Shown here one piece after another: positions 42,801-54,500 of a stretch of DNA of 64,000 nt. Origin of the DNA: Branchiostoma floridae. Lineage: Eukaryota > Chordata > Leptocardii > Amphioxiformes > Branchiostomatidae. Location: assembly GCF_000003815.2 (NCBI RefSeq), contig NC_049980.1, positions 28,261,273 through 28,325,272 of the forward strand, read 5' to 3'. Position numbers and translations under genes: made by a program. The stretch's first letter is position 1, and each line of letters opens with the position of its first letter. The notes below the pieces were generated by a model. It did not search any database, had not been told where the DNA came from, and worked only from the letters and a program-made list of their open reading frames with translations.

Positions 42801-45800
42801 GCTTCTTCATTGAGCACAAACAAACCCTACTGCTAAAACAGCTTTTGTCGCAATGGGCTTTCCTTCTAAGGTCCAAGTAGCCTGACGTGATAGCCAGCCC
42901 AGGTAGACAGCCCAGGTAGACAGCCCAATCTTTTCCGTAAACCCGACACCCTGGATCGAACCCGGGTCGGCAGATTACAACCCAGCAGCAAAACCACTGC
43001 GCTAGAAAAGGCTGATCAGCCCTTTCCGGCTGAAGTTTGACACTACTTAAACCCCGCACTGCTACAACTGTTAACGTTATTGTAAAAAAAAAAATAATGA
43101 ATCTACCATATTTTTCACTGCAGCAATATTTGCAACATATGAATATGACTTACTTGTGCTTTAAGACATCTCAAAATATGTGCACTTCCCATTGCCGCTT
43201 GATAAATTGTCAGCCATCTTGTCAATTGTCCGTCATTTTGTCCAACTTTAAGACAAACCAAGGATTGTAAAATACGTTCGGTAGTTTGCTTTAATTGTTC
43301 ATAAAGCTTGTTGTTGAAAGTCCTAGCAAAGCTCAGAAGATCTCTGGACCGCAACATTCAATTCGGAAATCTATGGCTGGTTTACTTCCGGCCGGGTAGG
43401 CTACCCGGAAGTAATGGAATTTGGTTGAGGCTTGCTTTCGCATTGGTCACCAATGATTGAGATGTGACAAGATGATGCAGATCTGTTGAAAATAAGTTTC
43501 ATAATCTAAGTTGGGATTTTAAAGTTCACAATATTTGTTCTTCTGGCACCAAAACTTTCAAATAATGTTACATCTTGCATAATCTTTCTCCTCAGTTTCC
43601 CATGCCATCGGGCCGTCCTGGCATCGTGCAGTCCCTACTTTCGTGGCATGTTCACCAGCGGCTATGCGGAGGCCAAACAGGAAAGGGTCACTATCAAGGA
43701 AGTAAACAAGGTAGCCATGGCAACCATTCTGGACTACGCCTACACCGGACGCCTTCAGACGGAGCCAGACCAGGTCCAGGCTGTGATGTCTGCAGCCAGA
43801 CTGTTCCAGGTAAGGACACTGCATCATAATCTAATCACACATGTTCAGCCATGCCAACTTTATTTTTGGGGTCACTACTAGGGGTGGATGCCAGTTTGGT
43901 GGACCTAATTCAGACCTTGGTACATGTATTAGGTGATCTAGCCAAGAAAGAAAGAAAGATTTAGCAATCTTCATCAAAGTAGATTAGCCTGAATGTTCAA
44001 AAAAGGCATGGAAAATAAAAAGGCATGGAAAATAAGTCCAACAGTCAATTATTGATATTGATTTAACAAATTTAGACATGATCAGGTCTGGGTTCAGGCT
44101 GGACCTAAACCTCTGGATATTAACCTTGACTGTGACCTGATTAAGTCAATTCAGTATGCATGGTTTAAGAAACTGAAAAGGGCAGGATGGTCTGTAAGTG
44201 TCATCATGTTTGATCCCTCTAGGTGGATTTTGTATGTCGTAAGGCAGCAGATTACATGAAGGACCATCTGGACGTGTCCAACTGTGCAGATGTGTTGATG
44301 TATGCTGACATGCTGGAGGACCTCACCCTGAAGGAGGCCAGTGAGAGGTACATTGCATTCAGGTCAGTTCAATGCCTGTTACACACATTACGAGAGAAAT
44401 TATGTTACTTCGATTCGCGGTTTCTATCAGCAACATCAATTCTAATTTTCCCATGGCTATTACTGATAAAAAGTGCCCCAATGTAAACTTTTAAGAAATA
44501 CATTCATGATTTATGTATCTTAACATGTTTGAATCAAACCACTAAGCTGGACATGTAACTAACTTCCCCAGGTTCAACCAGGTGGCTCTACAACCAGCCT
44601 TTCTCAAGTTGCCACTTCCCCTGCTCCAGTCACTGATTAACAGGGATGACTTAATGACCAACTCAGAAGACAAAATTGTGCAAGCTGCTCTGAGATGGAT
44701 TGAATTTGACAAAGAAGAACGCTTGCAGCACCTTCCTGCTCTGTGCAGATGCTTCCGCCATCCCTTCATCAGCTCAAACCAACTTGCCGAAGTGGAAAGT
44801 ACACGTGAGTGCCTGCCAACAGACTGCAAGCTGGCTTACAGTGACAGCACAACCCAACGTCTGGGACAGACAGGAACAGAAATGCAGATTTTCCCAGGAC
44901 TGGTAAGAGAAGGCTCCACAAAACGTGGAATCCAGTGGGTTGCTCCTTGCTATGATGCTTCCACAGGTGAACTGTATGCAATTGACGTACCTGACAACCT
45001 GGAGAACTTTTCTATGACAGCCACTCCTGACAATGAGCTGTACCTGGCAGGGGGCATCAACAACATCAACAGCATCAGCAGGTTTGGTTATGGTGCTCAG
45101 AGGAAGTTCTACCAGTACAACCATCAGTTAAACAGCTGGGAATCAAGGCATGAGATGAAGTCACCTAGAATCAGGTATGTCTTTCTTTTTCAAACTTCTT
45201 CTGTCTTAGAGCCAGGCACCAGCATACCCTAGGTACAGCAAGAAGTATGACCTGTACTTAGCTTGTATGAGCACAAATGTACAATAAAGGTCATTCTTGA
45301 GCACAAATGTACAATAAAGGTCATTCATTCAATAAGGAACTGCCCCTCAAAGTTATATGAAACTGTATACTTTTTACGGGTAATTGTATCTATGTTTGCA
45401 TCATGAAAATGTCTTCTTCACAAATGATCATGAATTAGTGTCAATATTTGTGTGTGTTAAAATGTGGATAATGATGTGGTATATCTATTTCTTGGTCTAA
45501 GAAACCGGGGCTTTGTAGAACTGTACATGCCGGCCCAAATATCACTTTACCAGTCAGAAAATGGAAAGCCAGTGACTTGCAAAGTGACTGTTGTTTAAGT
45601 TAACAAAATTTGATAATTGACTTCATTGTGTAAGCATCCTCTTAAAGGTATTTATGAATACCACAATGTCATGTGTCATGTGAGCAGAGCGTCCAGACCA
45701 CTGCATCAGCAGAACACAGTGGACTGCTACTACTACAATGTCATGTAGGTGTATGTGTTTTCTGTCATCCCCAGGTGTGGTCTGGTGTATCTGAAGGGCT

Positions 45801-46510
45801 ACATCTATGCCATTGGTGGTGATGTCAAAAAGAAAACAGTGGAGAGGTATGACCCCAGTTGTGATGAGTGGACCTCGATACGACCTATCCCTCGCCCCGT
45901 GACCTCAGACTTTTGTGCAGTGACTCTCGATGACAGCATCTATGTCATTAGTAAGGAAGGCTGCTACTGCTTCAGTACCACAGAGAACAAGTGGAGCAAG
46001 ATAGCAGACATGATTCAACCACCATTGTGTCCTCAGGCCGTCACGTATCAAGGGATCATCTACTGTAAAGACTGTCACAAAGAAAGTGGATACCAGTCCT
46101 CAAATGGTGTAGAAGTGTACAACCCCACAATTGGTGAGTGGAAGTTGTCCGGGAACGGCTCTTATTCCTTCGACAAGGCAACTCTGATGGAATATGGAGA
46201 TACTTTGTACCTCCTCACTGGACACAACAATGAGCAAAGCCAATTAAACACGATTTACGTATACAAGTATCTGCCAGAGACAGACTATTGGCTGTATCTG
46301 ATAGACAATGGCAAGCTGGTACCCCCTTTGGTACGGCGATTGGGTTCTGGGATGAGCACAGATTGCTTGACAACAAGGATGATCCCACAGTGCCTTGACC
46401 AGGATTCAGATGCATATGAGGAACTGGACCCGTTCGAAGCTTTGTGCACGAGCAGTTACTCTGAGTCATCTGAAAGCGAAACCTCGTATGACAGTATCAC
46501 AGGAGATTAA
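39867..46510 (+). CDS. Gene E: BTB-BACK-Kelch (KLHL-like) protein, intact
   Basis: Exons 39867-39973, 43596-43809, 44223-44362, 44572-45174, 45775-46510. Phases join to 1800 nt, 599 aa plus stop. Exons 1-2 encode a BTB domain (ELTDVVLEVEGR, then FPCHRAVLASCSPYFRGMF). Exons 3-4 encode the BACK domain (KAADYMKDHLDVSNCADVL). Exons 4-5 encode a kelch propeller region with YIYAIGGD and EVYNPTIGEW, then an acidic Ser-rich end. KLHL proteins typically bridge Cullin-3 and substrates in the cytoplasm. The ATG at 39867 matches the D start. The frame is open to an upstream ATG at 39783, but that part is not shared with D. Which vertebrate KLHL is closest cannot be decided here. Confidence 0.9.
40109..41790. 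mobile_element. Enlarged TACCTCCATG-ended element in gene E intron 1
   Basis: Inverted partner of 35302-36210. It contains two copies of a roughly 260-bp segment (40111-40373 and about 40530-40790, both with ACTCAAGAACGGCTGGATGG) where D has one, plus a nested MITE at 40816-41023. Confidence 0.6.
40816..41023. mobile_element. TA-flanked MITE (Tc1/mariner type) rich in CGCGAA
   Basis: Ends CTGTAAATGCAG and TGCATTTACAG flanked by TA (40814-40815, 41024-41025). The interior is an imperfect palindrome of CCGCGAAATTAAA-type repeats. It is absent from the gene D counterpart, so it inserted after the D-E duplication. Confidence 0.7.
41925..43015. mobile_element. Inverted pair of tRNA-derived SINEs around a LINE scrap
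   Basis: Left arm (about 41935-42240, plus) and right arm (about 42655-42950, minus) are inverted copies. Each has a GGGCTGTCTACCTGGGCTG body and runs inward into tandem 15-mers around GTGAAGGAGCTGT. On the minus strand the right arm is headed by a tRNA-like promoter with TAGCGCAGTGG (A box) and GGGTTCGATCC (B box) at about 43012-42950. The centre (about 42510-42610) encodes LVYGADAWTLT, a reverse-transcriptase C-terminal-type motif. Lies in gene E intron 1. Confidence 0.55.
45228..45331 (+). mobile_element. LINE-tail-like duplicated segment
   Basis: GAGCACAAATGTACAATAAA followed by GGTCATTC occurs twice in tandem and ends in an ATTC run, like the tail at 37461. It lies in gene E intron 4. 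Confidence 0.45.
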
Positions 46511-46690
46511 GTTAATTCACCAACAATAATGTCTTGAATACAGAGCAAAAGAAAAGTTTTGAAAACTCAAACATGTTGCCCTGCCAACATTCCGTAGCTT
46601 AAGTAATGAGAAATACTGGACAGGTCATCTGGTGAGATAGCAAAATGTCTTAACACTGGAAAGACTTCAAATCTAAGAATTTGGAAATCT

Positions 46691-47278
46691 AATCAGCCTT
46701 GTATTTCAGGTTGTACACAATCAGCCTTGTATTTCAGCTTGTACACAATCAGCCTTCTATTTCAGCTTGTACACAATCAGCCTTGTATTTCAGGTTGTAC
46801 ACAATCAGCCTTCTATTTCAGGTTGTACACAATCAGCCTTGTATTTCAGGTTGTACACAATCAGCCTTGTATTTCAGGTTGTACACAATCAGCCTTGTAT
46901 TTCAGCTTGTACACAATCAGCCTTCTATTTCAGGTTGTACACAATCAGCCTTGTATTTCAGCTTGTACACAATCAGCCTTCTATTTCAGCTTGTACACAA
47001 TCAGCCTTGTATTTCAGGTTGTACACAATCAGCCTTCTATTTCAGGTTGTACACAATCAGCCTTGTATTTCAGGTTGTACACAATCAGCCTTGTATTTCA
47101 GGTTGTACACAATCAGCCTTCTATTTCAGGTTGTACACAATCAGCCTTGTATTTCAGGTTGTACACAATCAGCCTTCTATTTCAGGTTGTACACAATCAG
47201 CCTTCTATTTCAGGTTGTACACAATCAGCCTTCTATTTCAGGTTGTACACAATCAGCCTTGTATTTCAGGTTGTACAC
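46691..47278. repeat. Minisatellite, 21 copies of a 28-bp unit
   Basis: Exactly 588 bp, in register throughout. Units vary only at two G/C positions: the base after CCTT, and the base after TTTCAG. Unit types in order (first site, second site) are GG GC CC GG CG GG GG GC CG GC CC GG CG GG GG CG GG CG CG CG GG. Each unit contains TATTTCAG, a 3' splice-site-like motif. It sits about 180 bp after the gene E stop. All three forward frames stay open because 28 is not a multiple of 3 and the unit has no stop in any frame. Confidence 0.96.
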
Positions 47279-48189
47279 AACTTCAAATCATTAATATTTG
47301 CGTGTGTTGTAAATCAGACTCGGTATTACATGAGGCTGCATGAACATGTACAGGCAACTTTTATGCACTTTGTACATGTATATTACGTTTACTTGACAGC
47401 ATGCATGTTATTCTTAAGCAATTTGCTATATATGACATATAATTAAACATTTCAAAAGCCAAAGGGTTACTAATGACTACCAGGAAAAATTAGATAAAAA
47501 ACACATAGCTCATTTAGATCAGGACAGAATCAGTTGATTGATTGTATGTTAACAGAAATTTTTATGATTTCTTTCCCTGTACTTACTGTTCATGTGCTTT
47601 TCCTCTGCTGATGAACTAGGTAACAGGTCTTTGAATTCTGAAGAAATTTCATTGTGCTTACTAACCATGTGGTTAGCTCTGTACTAATTCTTTAAGTTTC
47701 ATACATTGAAGATTAAGAAGTATTGGCAATCTCTTAATGGCTATGTTTAATAATGTCAGTAGTTAACATTTTCATGTGTTCACAATGATGTTTAGTGCTT
47801 ATTGTTCCAAATGCAAATTTTTCCTACACTGACTTTTAGATGCTGTGTTCTTGTTTTTTGATATCATTGCTCGGTTCATGGCCACATGGACTAGTCCTGG
47901 GTGCTAAATTAATGGTCATTGTAGCAGTATCTCTTCTCCCTGGTAATTACAATGGCTTTACAATCAAATAGTCCATGGGTTAAACAAGTCGTTAATACCA
48001 CAGGAAGACACAAGTGTTAACACGGATTTTCATTGAAATAAACCCAAGTGTAGTTTAATATACGATAACTAACTTCTATTTAATAGCAGCTTTCCAGCTG
48101 TAATCACTGGACCAAAGAAGTTAAATTTAACCTTGACTGGACCAAGGTCAAGATGCTTACATTCAAGTCAGTGTAGAAAAACGTAGTTG
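47279..48189. other. E-C intergenic stretch
   Basis: About 0.9 kb of AT-rich DNA with no ORF, RNA gene or repeat that I recognise. Confidence 0.5.
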
Positions 48190-48519
48190 TACCTACAGCC
48201 GGTTTAAGGTCGATTAACGGACTGATGATTAACTATAGATCAGTGGGCTGACACGTCGCGTTTATTGACCCTCGAGTCACATATATCCGCTCACCCTGCC
48301 TATCTACTTCAAACAAATGTCATCGAGAGCGCCAAACACGCATAAAGTAAGCACAACGTTAATGATTGCGAGCTATCCACCCAGGTAAGCGCTAAAACTT
48401 GCCCACGCCTGTAAACGTACTTAAAACGAGAAGGCTGTAGCGTGAAACCGCCGACTCAAGACTGCAGGTTGATAACTCAGAGCTGCTGCTTTGGCGGAGC
48501 TACGGTACAAGGGGACAGT
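48190..48519 (+). promoter_or_regulatory. Gene C promoter/5' UTR
   Basis: Paralogous to 10236-10600. It keeps the HNF1-like ACTGATGATTAAC (48231-48243) and the CACCCTGCCTATCTACTTC block. Start site unknown. Confidence 0.45.
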
Positions 48520-51500
48520 ATGGCTTCGCAACTCTGCTATTCTGTTGTCTTGTTGGCGTTGGTTGTTGCGCTGACCGTGGTGTGGCCTGCGAGCGCTGTC
48601 AAGCCGAAAGGTTGGAGAGGAACTAAAGGTGAGTTAGAGTAAAAAGTGTTTTTCTGCATCTACTGGAAACTCTTTGTTTAATTAACGCGATATTTGCTGT
48701 CCAGAGATGTAGGTGTTCTGTTTAGCGGGTATCTCTCAGGACTGCGTCAAATGGCGCCAGGCATTCTTTAAGTGTGCGCAAACCGGCGTTAGATACCAAA
48801 TATCTAAGTAACGAGGGAGAGAGGTCTACTTCTGGAAAAGATAGGAAAAGAATGACGACAGATCAATACCAAACATGATGCCCGCCGGAAGCAGTTCTTT
48901 GATCCTTGTAAATATAGGTGTTGTTTTTGTTCACATGTCAGCAAAGTATGCATGATTGTAACATGTTGACCTGTTCAAATATTCATAATGACGTAATCAC
49001 ATTTTTCAACCTTGTTCAAACTTGTAGCCAATACAGCATCGTGGTCGATCGATGCTTCTCGCCCTACACTGACACGTAGCGCACAAACGTACATTGTATT
49101 GTAATAATGCTCGTAACTAGGCCGAAATTTGTCTAAAACAATTCATCAGGTGTCCCAGTACTTGTTTTAAGTGCACTAATAACGATGTAATAAGGGGCAG
49201 AGTTGCTTGACCTGTGATTAAGTTAATATTTCCATCGATCGGTGAAGGCCGATATACACCCGATATTATAGCCGAGCTACCATACAGTTAAAAAAAATGG
49301 ATTTTGTTGTGTAACCGTAGGTTTATGACTGGAACATGACGAAAGACGTAAAAAAATTGGCAACTAAACTCATAATCCGAAAATTAATTCTTTATTTTGA
49401 AATTCATTGAGTAACCTCAAATCACTGGTCGCTGAGAGGTCGCAGGCCCGAGTGGAAATGCAGTGTGAGGGTTTCCTACTAGTATATGTATAATCATTAG
49501 CAACGTCGCTTGAATCGGTTTTACCAAAGTCATAAATGCCCTTCCGAGGGAAAGAGGCACTGCCTGTTAAGCTGATCTACAAATATTTGATGATTCGGCC
49601 AAGAGGCTGTCCAGTCGACTTTACCCCGTCCATCTGACCACACCCTGGTGATTTTCCTAGTTGTCATGATCTGAGCAAGCGGACAATGGAATTTAAAAGC
49701 GACAATATGTTTTGGTGCATCAAACATCGTAGCACTTGGGGAGAAAAAATGCAAAAACTGCGCTTTATTTGGTTATAACTGTGGGGTTACAGCACTGGAG
49801 TGGGGTGGTTTGTCAGAAAAAGATAGTCTGTGTGTGTGTGTGCGTCCGTGCGTACGTTTGTGTGTGTGTTTGTGCGCGCGCGCGCTGAATGCTAGCGCGT
49901 GTGTGTTAAGTTGACGAAATCGATCGGAAAACGCAAAATATTTAGCCCTCCCTGACCTTGCCGATCAATGACCATTTCAGCTGGCTGCAGTGCGTCTGAG
50001 TACGCATGTACTGACGGGGCGTGTGTCCCAGTGGGGGCCAGGTGTGACGGAAGCGTGGAGTGCGCCGATGGTTCCGACGAGGAGGACTGCACTTACGGTA
50101 CGTTCCTCTTCAGGCCTCATTGCACTAATAACCAGTTAGCGTGTTTCATTGTTTGTAGTCGTGTGCGTCCGCAAATTGCCATTTCGTCAATGTTTCTGAA
50201 TTTTTACGAAGACCAATCTCTTTGCCTTTTTAACTTCTTTACCTTTCTAAAGACTGCGAAAAGGAGTTCCAATGTGGAAACGGCCTGTGCAAGCCGACCT
50301 CCTGGGTCTGTGATAGAGAGGACGACTGTGGAGACAACACGGACGAAACTAACTGTGAGTTCAAACAATAGTTGTACGTGGACAACAGTGATTTTTGGAG
50401 AGAAAAAAATCATTCAAAACACCACAAAGCTGAAAGTATCTAATATATATCTAAAGCATGTGTAGAGGCTATTTTGCTTTATGATTCAGACTCATGGACA
50501 CTAACTAAATCTCTGTCCAAGAAACTGGATGGTAACTACACCCGTCTGCTCTGAATGTACCCTGGCAGAGTCGTATCAGAAACAAAAAAAATGTACAATG
50601 GACTTCTCCCGATCACTAGAACTATCCAGAATAGAAGACTGGCTTTTGTTGGCCACGTAGCACGTCACGAGAAGATGTCCGCCAAAGTTCTTCTCTGGGA
50701 ACCTGACGCGAAGAGAAAAAGGGGACGACCAAACCTGACACTTAAAAAGTTTTAGAGGAGGAGGTCGGTCTAAAGGGCTACAACCTGCTAGCCGCCATGC
50801 TAGATAGAGATGCATTGTTGGACATCGTTAATGGCACCTCATATGGGGATGAACTAAACTGAACCGAACTGAACAGTGATAATATATACAGTTAAAACAA
50901 ATACGTCATACAAACTATTCTTCAGTAAACCATCTTATTGTGACCAATGGATGAGCATTGAAAGGATGAGACTTTCATTTAGTAAACATTGCGTTTAGAC
51001 AATTCTGCATCGTTTCGCAAACACAGCCAAATTTGTGGGACGTAATTGAAGTATCCTTCTGTAGGCACCTGTTCCAGTGAGTTTCAGCGCGCATGCGGAG
51101 ATGGATCCTGCTATCACGTGATTCACCACTGCGATGGCCGTCGCGACTGTAAGGATGGGTCAGATGAGGACAACTGCTTACCAGGTACGCTGCCTGGGTG
51201 CATATCGCTTCTGTGTAACGACAACCTTCATGATTCCTTTGGGTACCCATAGACGTCCACAAAAAAACAGGACGGTGTTACGAAGGCGTTGACTATAATG
51301 TCTTTGACAGCCGTGTATCAAGATCTGATGCTGCATTAGTTGACCTTGATCTTTAGATTCACGGGTTTCGTTTCAACGTTGTGGTGTAAGGGTATCCGTT
51401 GGAGTTGAATTAACACTATTGACGTTGTCCCGAAAGAAGTGAAACACCGAAGTATAAACGAAATCAGCATGGCACAAAAATACCTAATGGAATCTTCTAA

Positions 51501-54500
51501 AATCGTTGATTCAAGTCCTGACAGCTGCATAAGTAAAACACTCTGAAATGATTTTTCATCGTGATTATTCAATTTGGGAATTCCGACATTGTAGTTTCTA
51601 TATCAGTCAGGAACACCTGTTGACAAAGAGGTGTTTTAAAGGCTGTCATTTAGAATTTATATGTCTTTTGTACCGTAAACGGAGGAGCAACTGTCTTTAG
51701 AGTTAGGGCCCAGTGTAATTCACCACAATCTTAACAATTGTAGTACTGATACCTTTTGCATGATTTCCTTGTCACCTCAGAGTGCATCACTTAAGCTTGT
51801 CCCTTGCCTCTAGCCTCCGGCTGTGGCCTGAGAAACATGACTCTCACAAGCGGCCAGTCCAGAATAGTGGGAGGAGACACGGCGAACCGCGGAGCATGGC
51901 CATGGCAGGTTGGTGAACATCGGGCTTGAAGTAATGTTCGCCCTTCTTTCCTTCACATACTCTACATTTTCTTCTATCATTGGGATTGCCTACGCATTCG
52001 TAGGAATTTCGAAGTACAACCGCCACCGCCCCAAAACACACGAAACTCTGAAAACGAAAGGACTTGCTCAGGAGTCAAAATGAAGAGTTTGGCTTGTTGC
52101 ACGCGTGTGGAAATCATTTTATCTACTTGGTGATTTTATCTACTATCTAACTGGTGAGTTTTGAAAAAATACAATTGAAGCTTCTTATGATCAATTGTAT
52201 CTGTTAAAGGTGCAGCTCAAGAGAACATACTTCAACACGCCGTTCTGTGGGGGCACACTGGTGGCTCCGGAGTGGGTGGTGACGGCTGCGCACTGCTTGG
52301 ATGAGGATCAGTCAGTAGCATTTTTGTTTCAAGGATTCTCTGTTAAGACGGGCTAAATGTAATTGCTTTTCTCGTCGAACTCAACAGATGGGTAGACAAT
52401 AGCAGACTAGCGGTATTACCACCACATATTTCTCAAAGTGGGCTGGTCATTTTATTATCAATTAATACCTCCTTTGATTATTTGATGATCATCATTGCAT
52501 CGTTATTTTACTCTATGTACTACTTTGATTTATCATTTATCGATTTTGATCATGTTTGTTTACTAGTAGCTTAGTGGAGGATTTAAATAATTACGTGCTT
52601 TTCCCTTCTCCTGAAGGTATTTTATCCATTTGCATTATTTTGCTCCTTGTTTGTTGTGCAAATAAACAAAACAAAATCTATTCTTGATTTATACTTTCCA
52701 GTGGTGATACGAGAACCACAACAAAATGAGCAGTCTCACAGGCTTTAAAATGTTAACGGACATTCAGCAACAACGTAGACAGTAGACAAAAAAAGGCAGA
52801 ACAGTCTATAAAGATTTTGACACACAAGTTGTTTTTTTAGACCAAACGAGTGGCCAACCCTCCAAATCCTCATTGGTAAGCACCACCTGCAGCATCCCGA
52901 AGTCGCAGACCCGGATGCTATAGTGTCGTCTGTGCAGAAAGTGTACCTCCACGAAGGGTACGATGACTATACGTCTGACAACGACATAGCTCTTGTGAGG
53001 CTCAAGACCAGTACCGACCAGACAAACAGCTTCATCAACTACGCTTGTCTCGAAACCAACGAGACAGCAAGATTCGACGAGAACTCCTACTGCTTCACAA
53101 CAGGCTGGGGGGACACCTCATCCGGTAGATTCCCTTCTTTTCCTACTTGCCTTAAGGGTTTACAGCTCTCACATATTCACCAAATATTGAGCATTTTTGT
53201 TGGCATTCACCCATTTTACGAGATATTGCCGCATCCTCTTTCTTTGGTACGATAGCCTGTGGTTATATTGACACTGCCTTTGGACTAAGGACACATGAGT
53301 TCGAATCCAGGCTGTGTACCCAACATACACGATATAGGAAAGGGTTACAGTCATTAGGTCGCGGCCGTGGGCTTCTGAATAATACACTTGTTGAATAATG
53401 AGCTAGGGAAATTGTCTTCTCTGCCGCGACCAGTTGAAGACTGGTTCGCAATCACGACCACAACCTATCTCTGTTTTTCTCTACCCTGACCAGGAGGAAC
53501 ACCGCCGGATTTGTTGCAGGAGCTGAAGGTGGCTCTGATCCCGACGGCCGTCTGTAACCGGACCATCTCCAACCAGGGCGGCATGACGGACAACATGTTC
53601 TGTGCCGGCTACTGGGAGGGCGGGGGCGACTCCTGTCAGGGGGACTCCGGGGGTCCGGTAGTCTGTGCAGGTGATAGAGTCAACTTTTGAGCTTGTACAA
53701 CGCATGGTTATTTTCTGTCAACCGAAGTCGGAATCAAATTAGTACGGATAGTAGTCCACTGTGTCATGGACACCATTTGTCATACACTATTACAGAGTTG
53801 ATGAGATGACCCTGTTGCGTTGCTCAACTGGTCTCACAGTCAGTGAGCATTTTGTTATGATTGGGTGGTTATTTCGAAATTCCGGGGTCAAGACAACTCT
53901 GTCCGGACTGCACGTTAGAGGCCCGTTCCTGTAAAAAATATACCTTGCTATTGAAATAGAAAGGAAGCTTGCTGCCCAGTGGGTCCGTGTTTGCCTCGAG
54001 ACCGAGAGTTCGCGGGTTCAAAGCCGGCTGCCGTGTTGCCGATCTTGTGACCTTGGAAAAGGCACGATTTCCTCACTTTACTCAGGTGAAAATGAGGATA
54101 GGACGGATAGGACATTAAATGAAGGTCCCGAGGCTGGGGAGAGCCATACCCCGAGCACGTGAAAGAACCTGCGATGTGAGCGGATCAAACCATTCCGGCC
54201 AAAATGGGGTATGGAATTGCCCGAGCAGCCTCGTAACCACTGCTTCGCCTATTGAGTCAGTGAAGTCAAGCTTGCTTAAGCTTGATGTTTCTGACTTAGG
54301 TAGAAGAGATGCTGCTACAGTTATCACTATGGGTCGCTCTTCATCTTCATGAACGAACCTGATTAAAAAAAGGCTACCGTGGCATACTCACCCCAGACTG
54401 TCCTGCATGCAAGCAACACATGGTATACGTAGTGGTCCCTTTGGTCGAAGAGCCCAGACAACGCCGGGACACCCCTTTCTAATGAGGGTATGCATGGGGG

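Noticed and set aside
42950-43015. Functional tRNA gene
   Set aside because: A and B boxes are present but the sequence does not close into a full cloverleaf and runs into a SINE body.
46691-47278. CRISPR-like array (28-bp repeats)
   Set aside because: The repeats abut with no spacers, and the context is a metazoan genome.
46699-47446. Three overlapping long ORFs with a 28-residue peptide repeat
   Set aside because: They come from a 28-bp DNA minisatellite that is open in all three frames. There is no independent coding signal.
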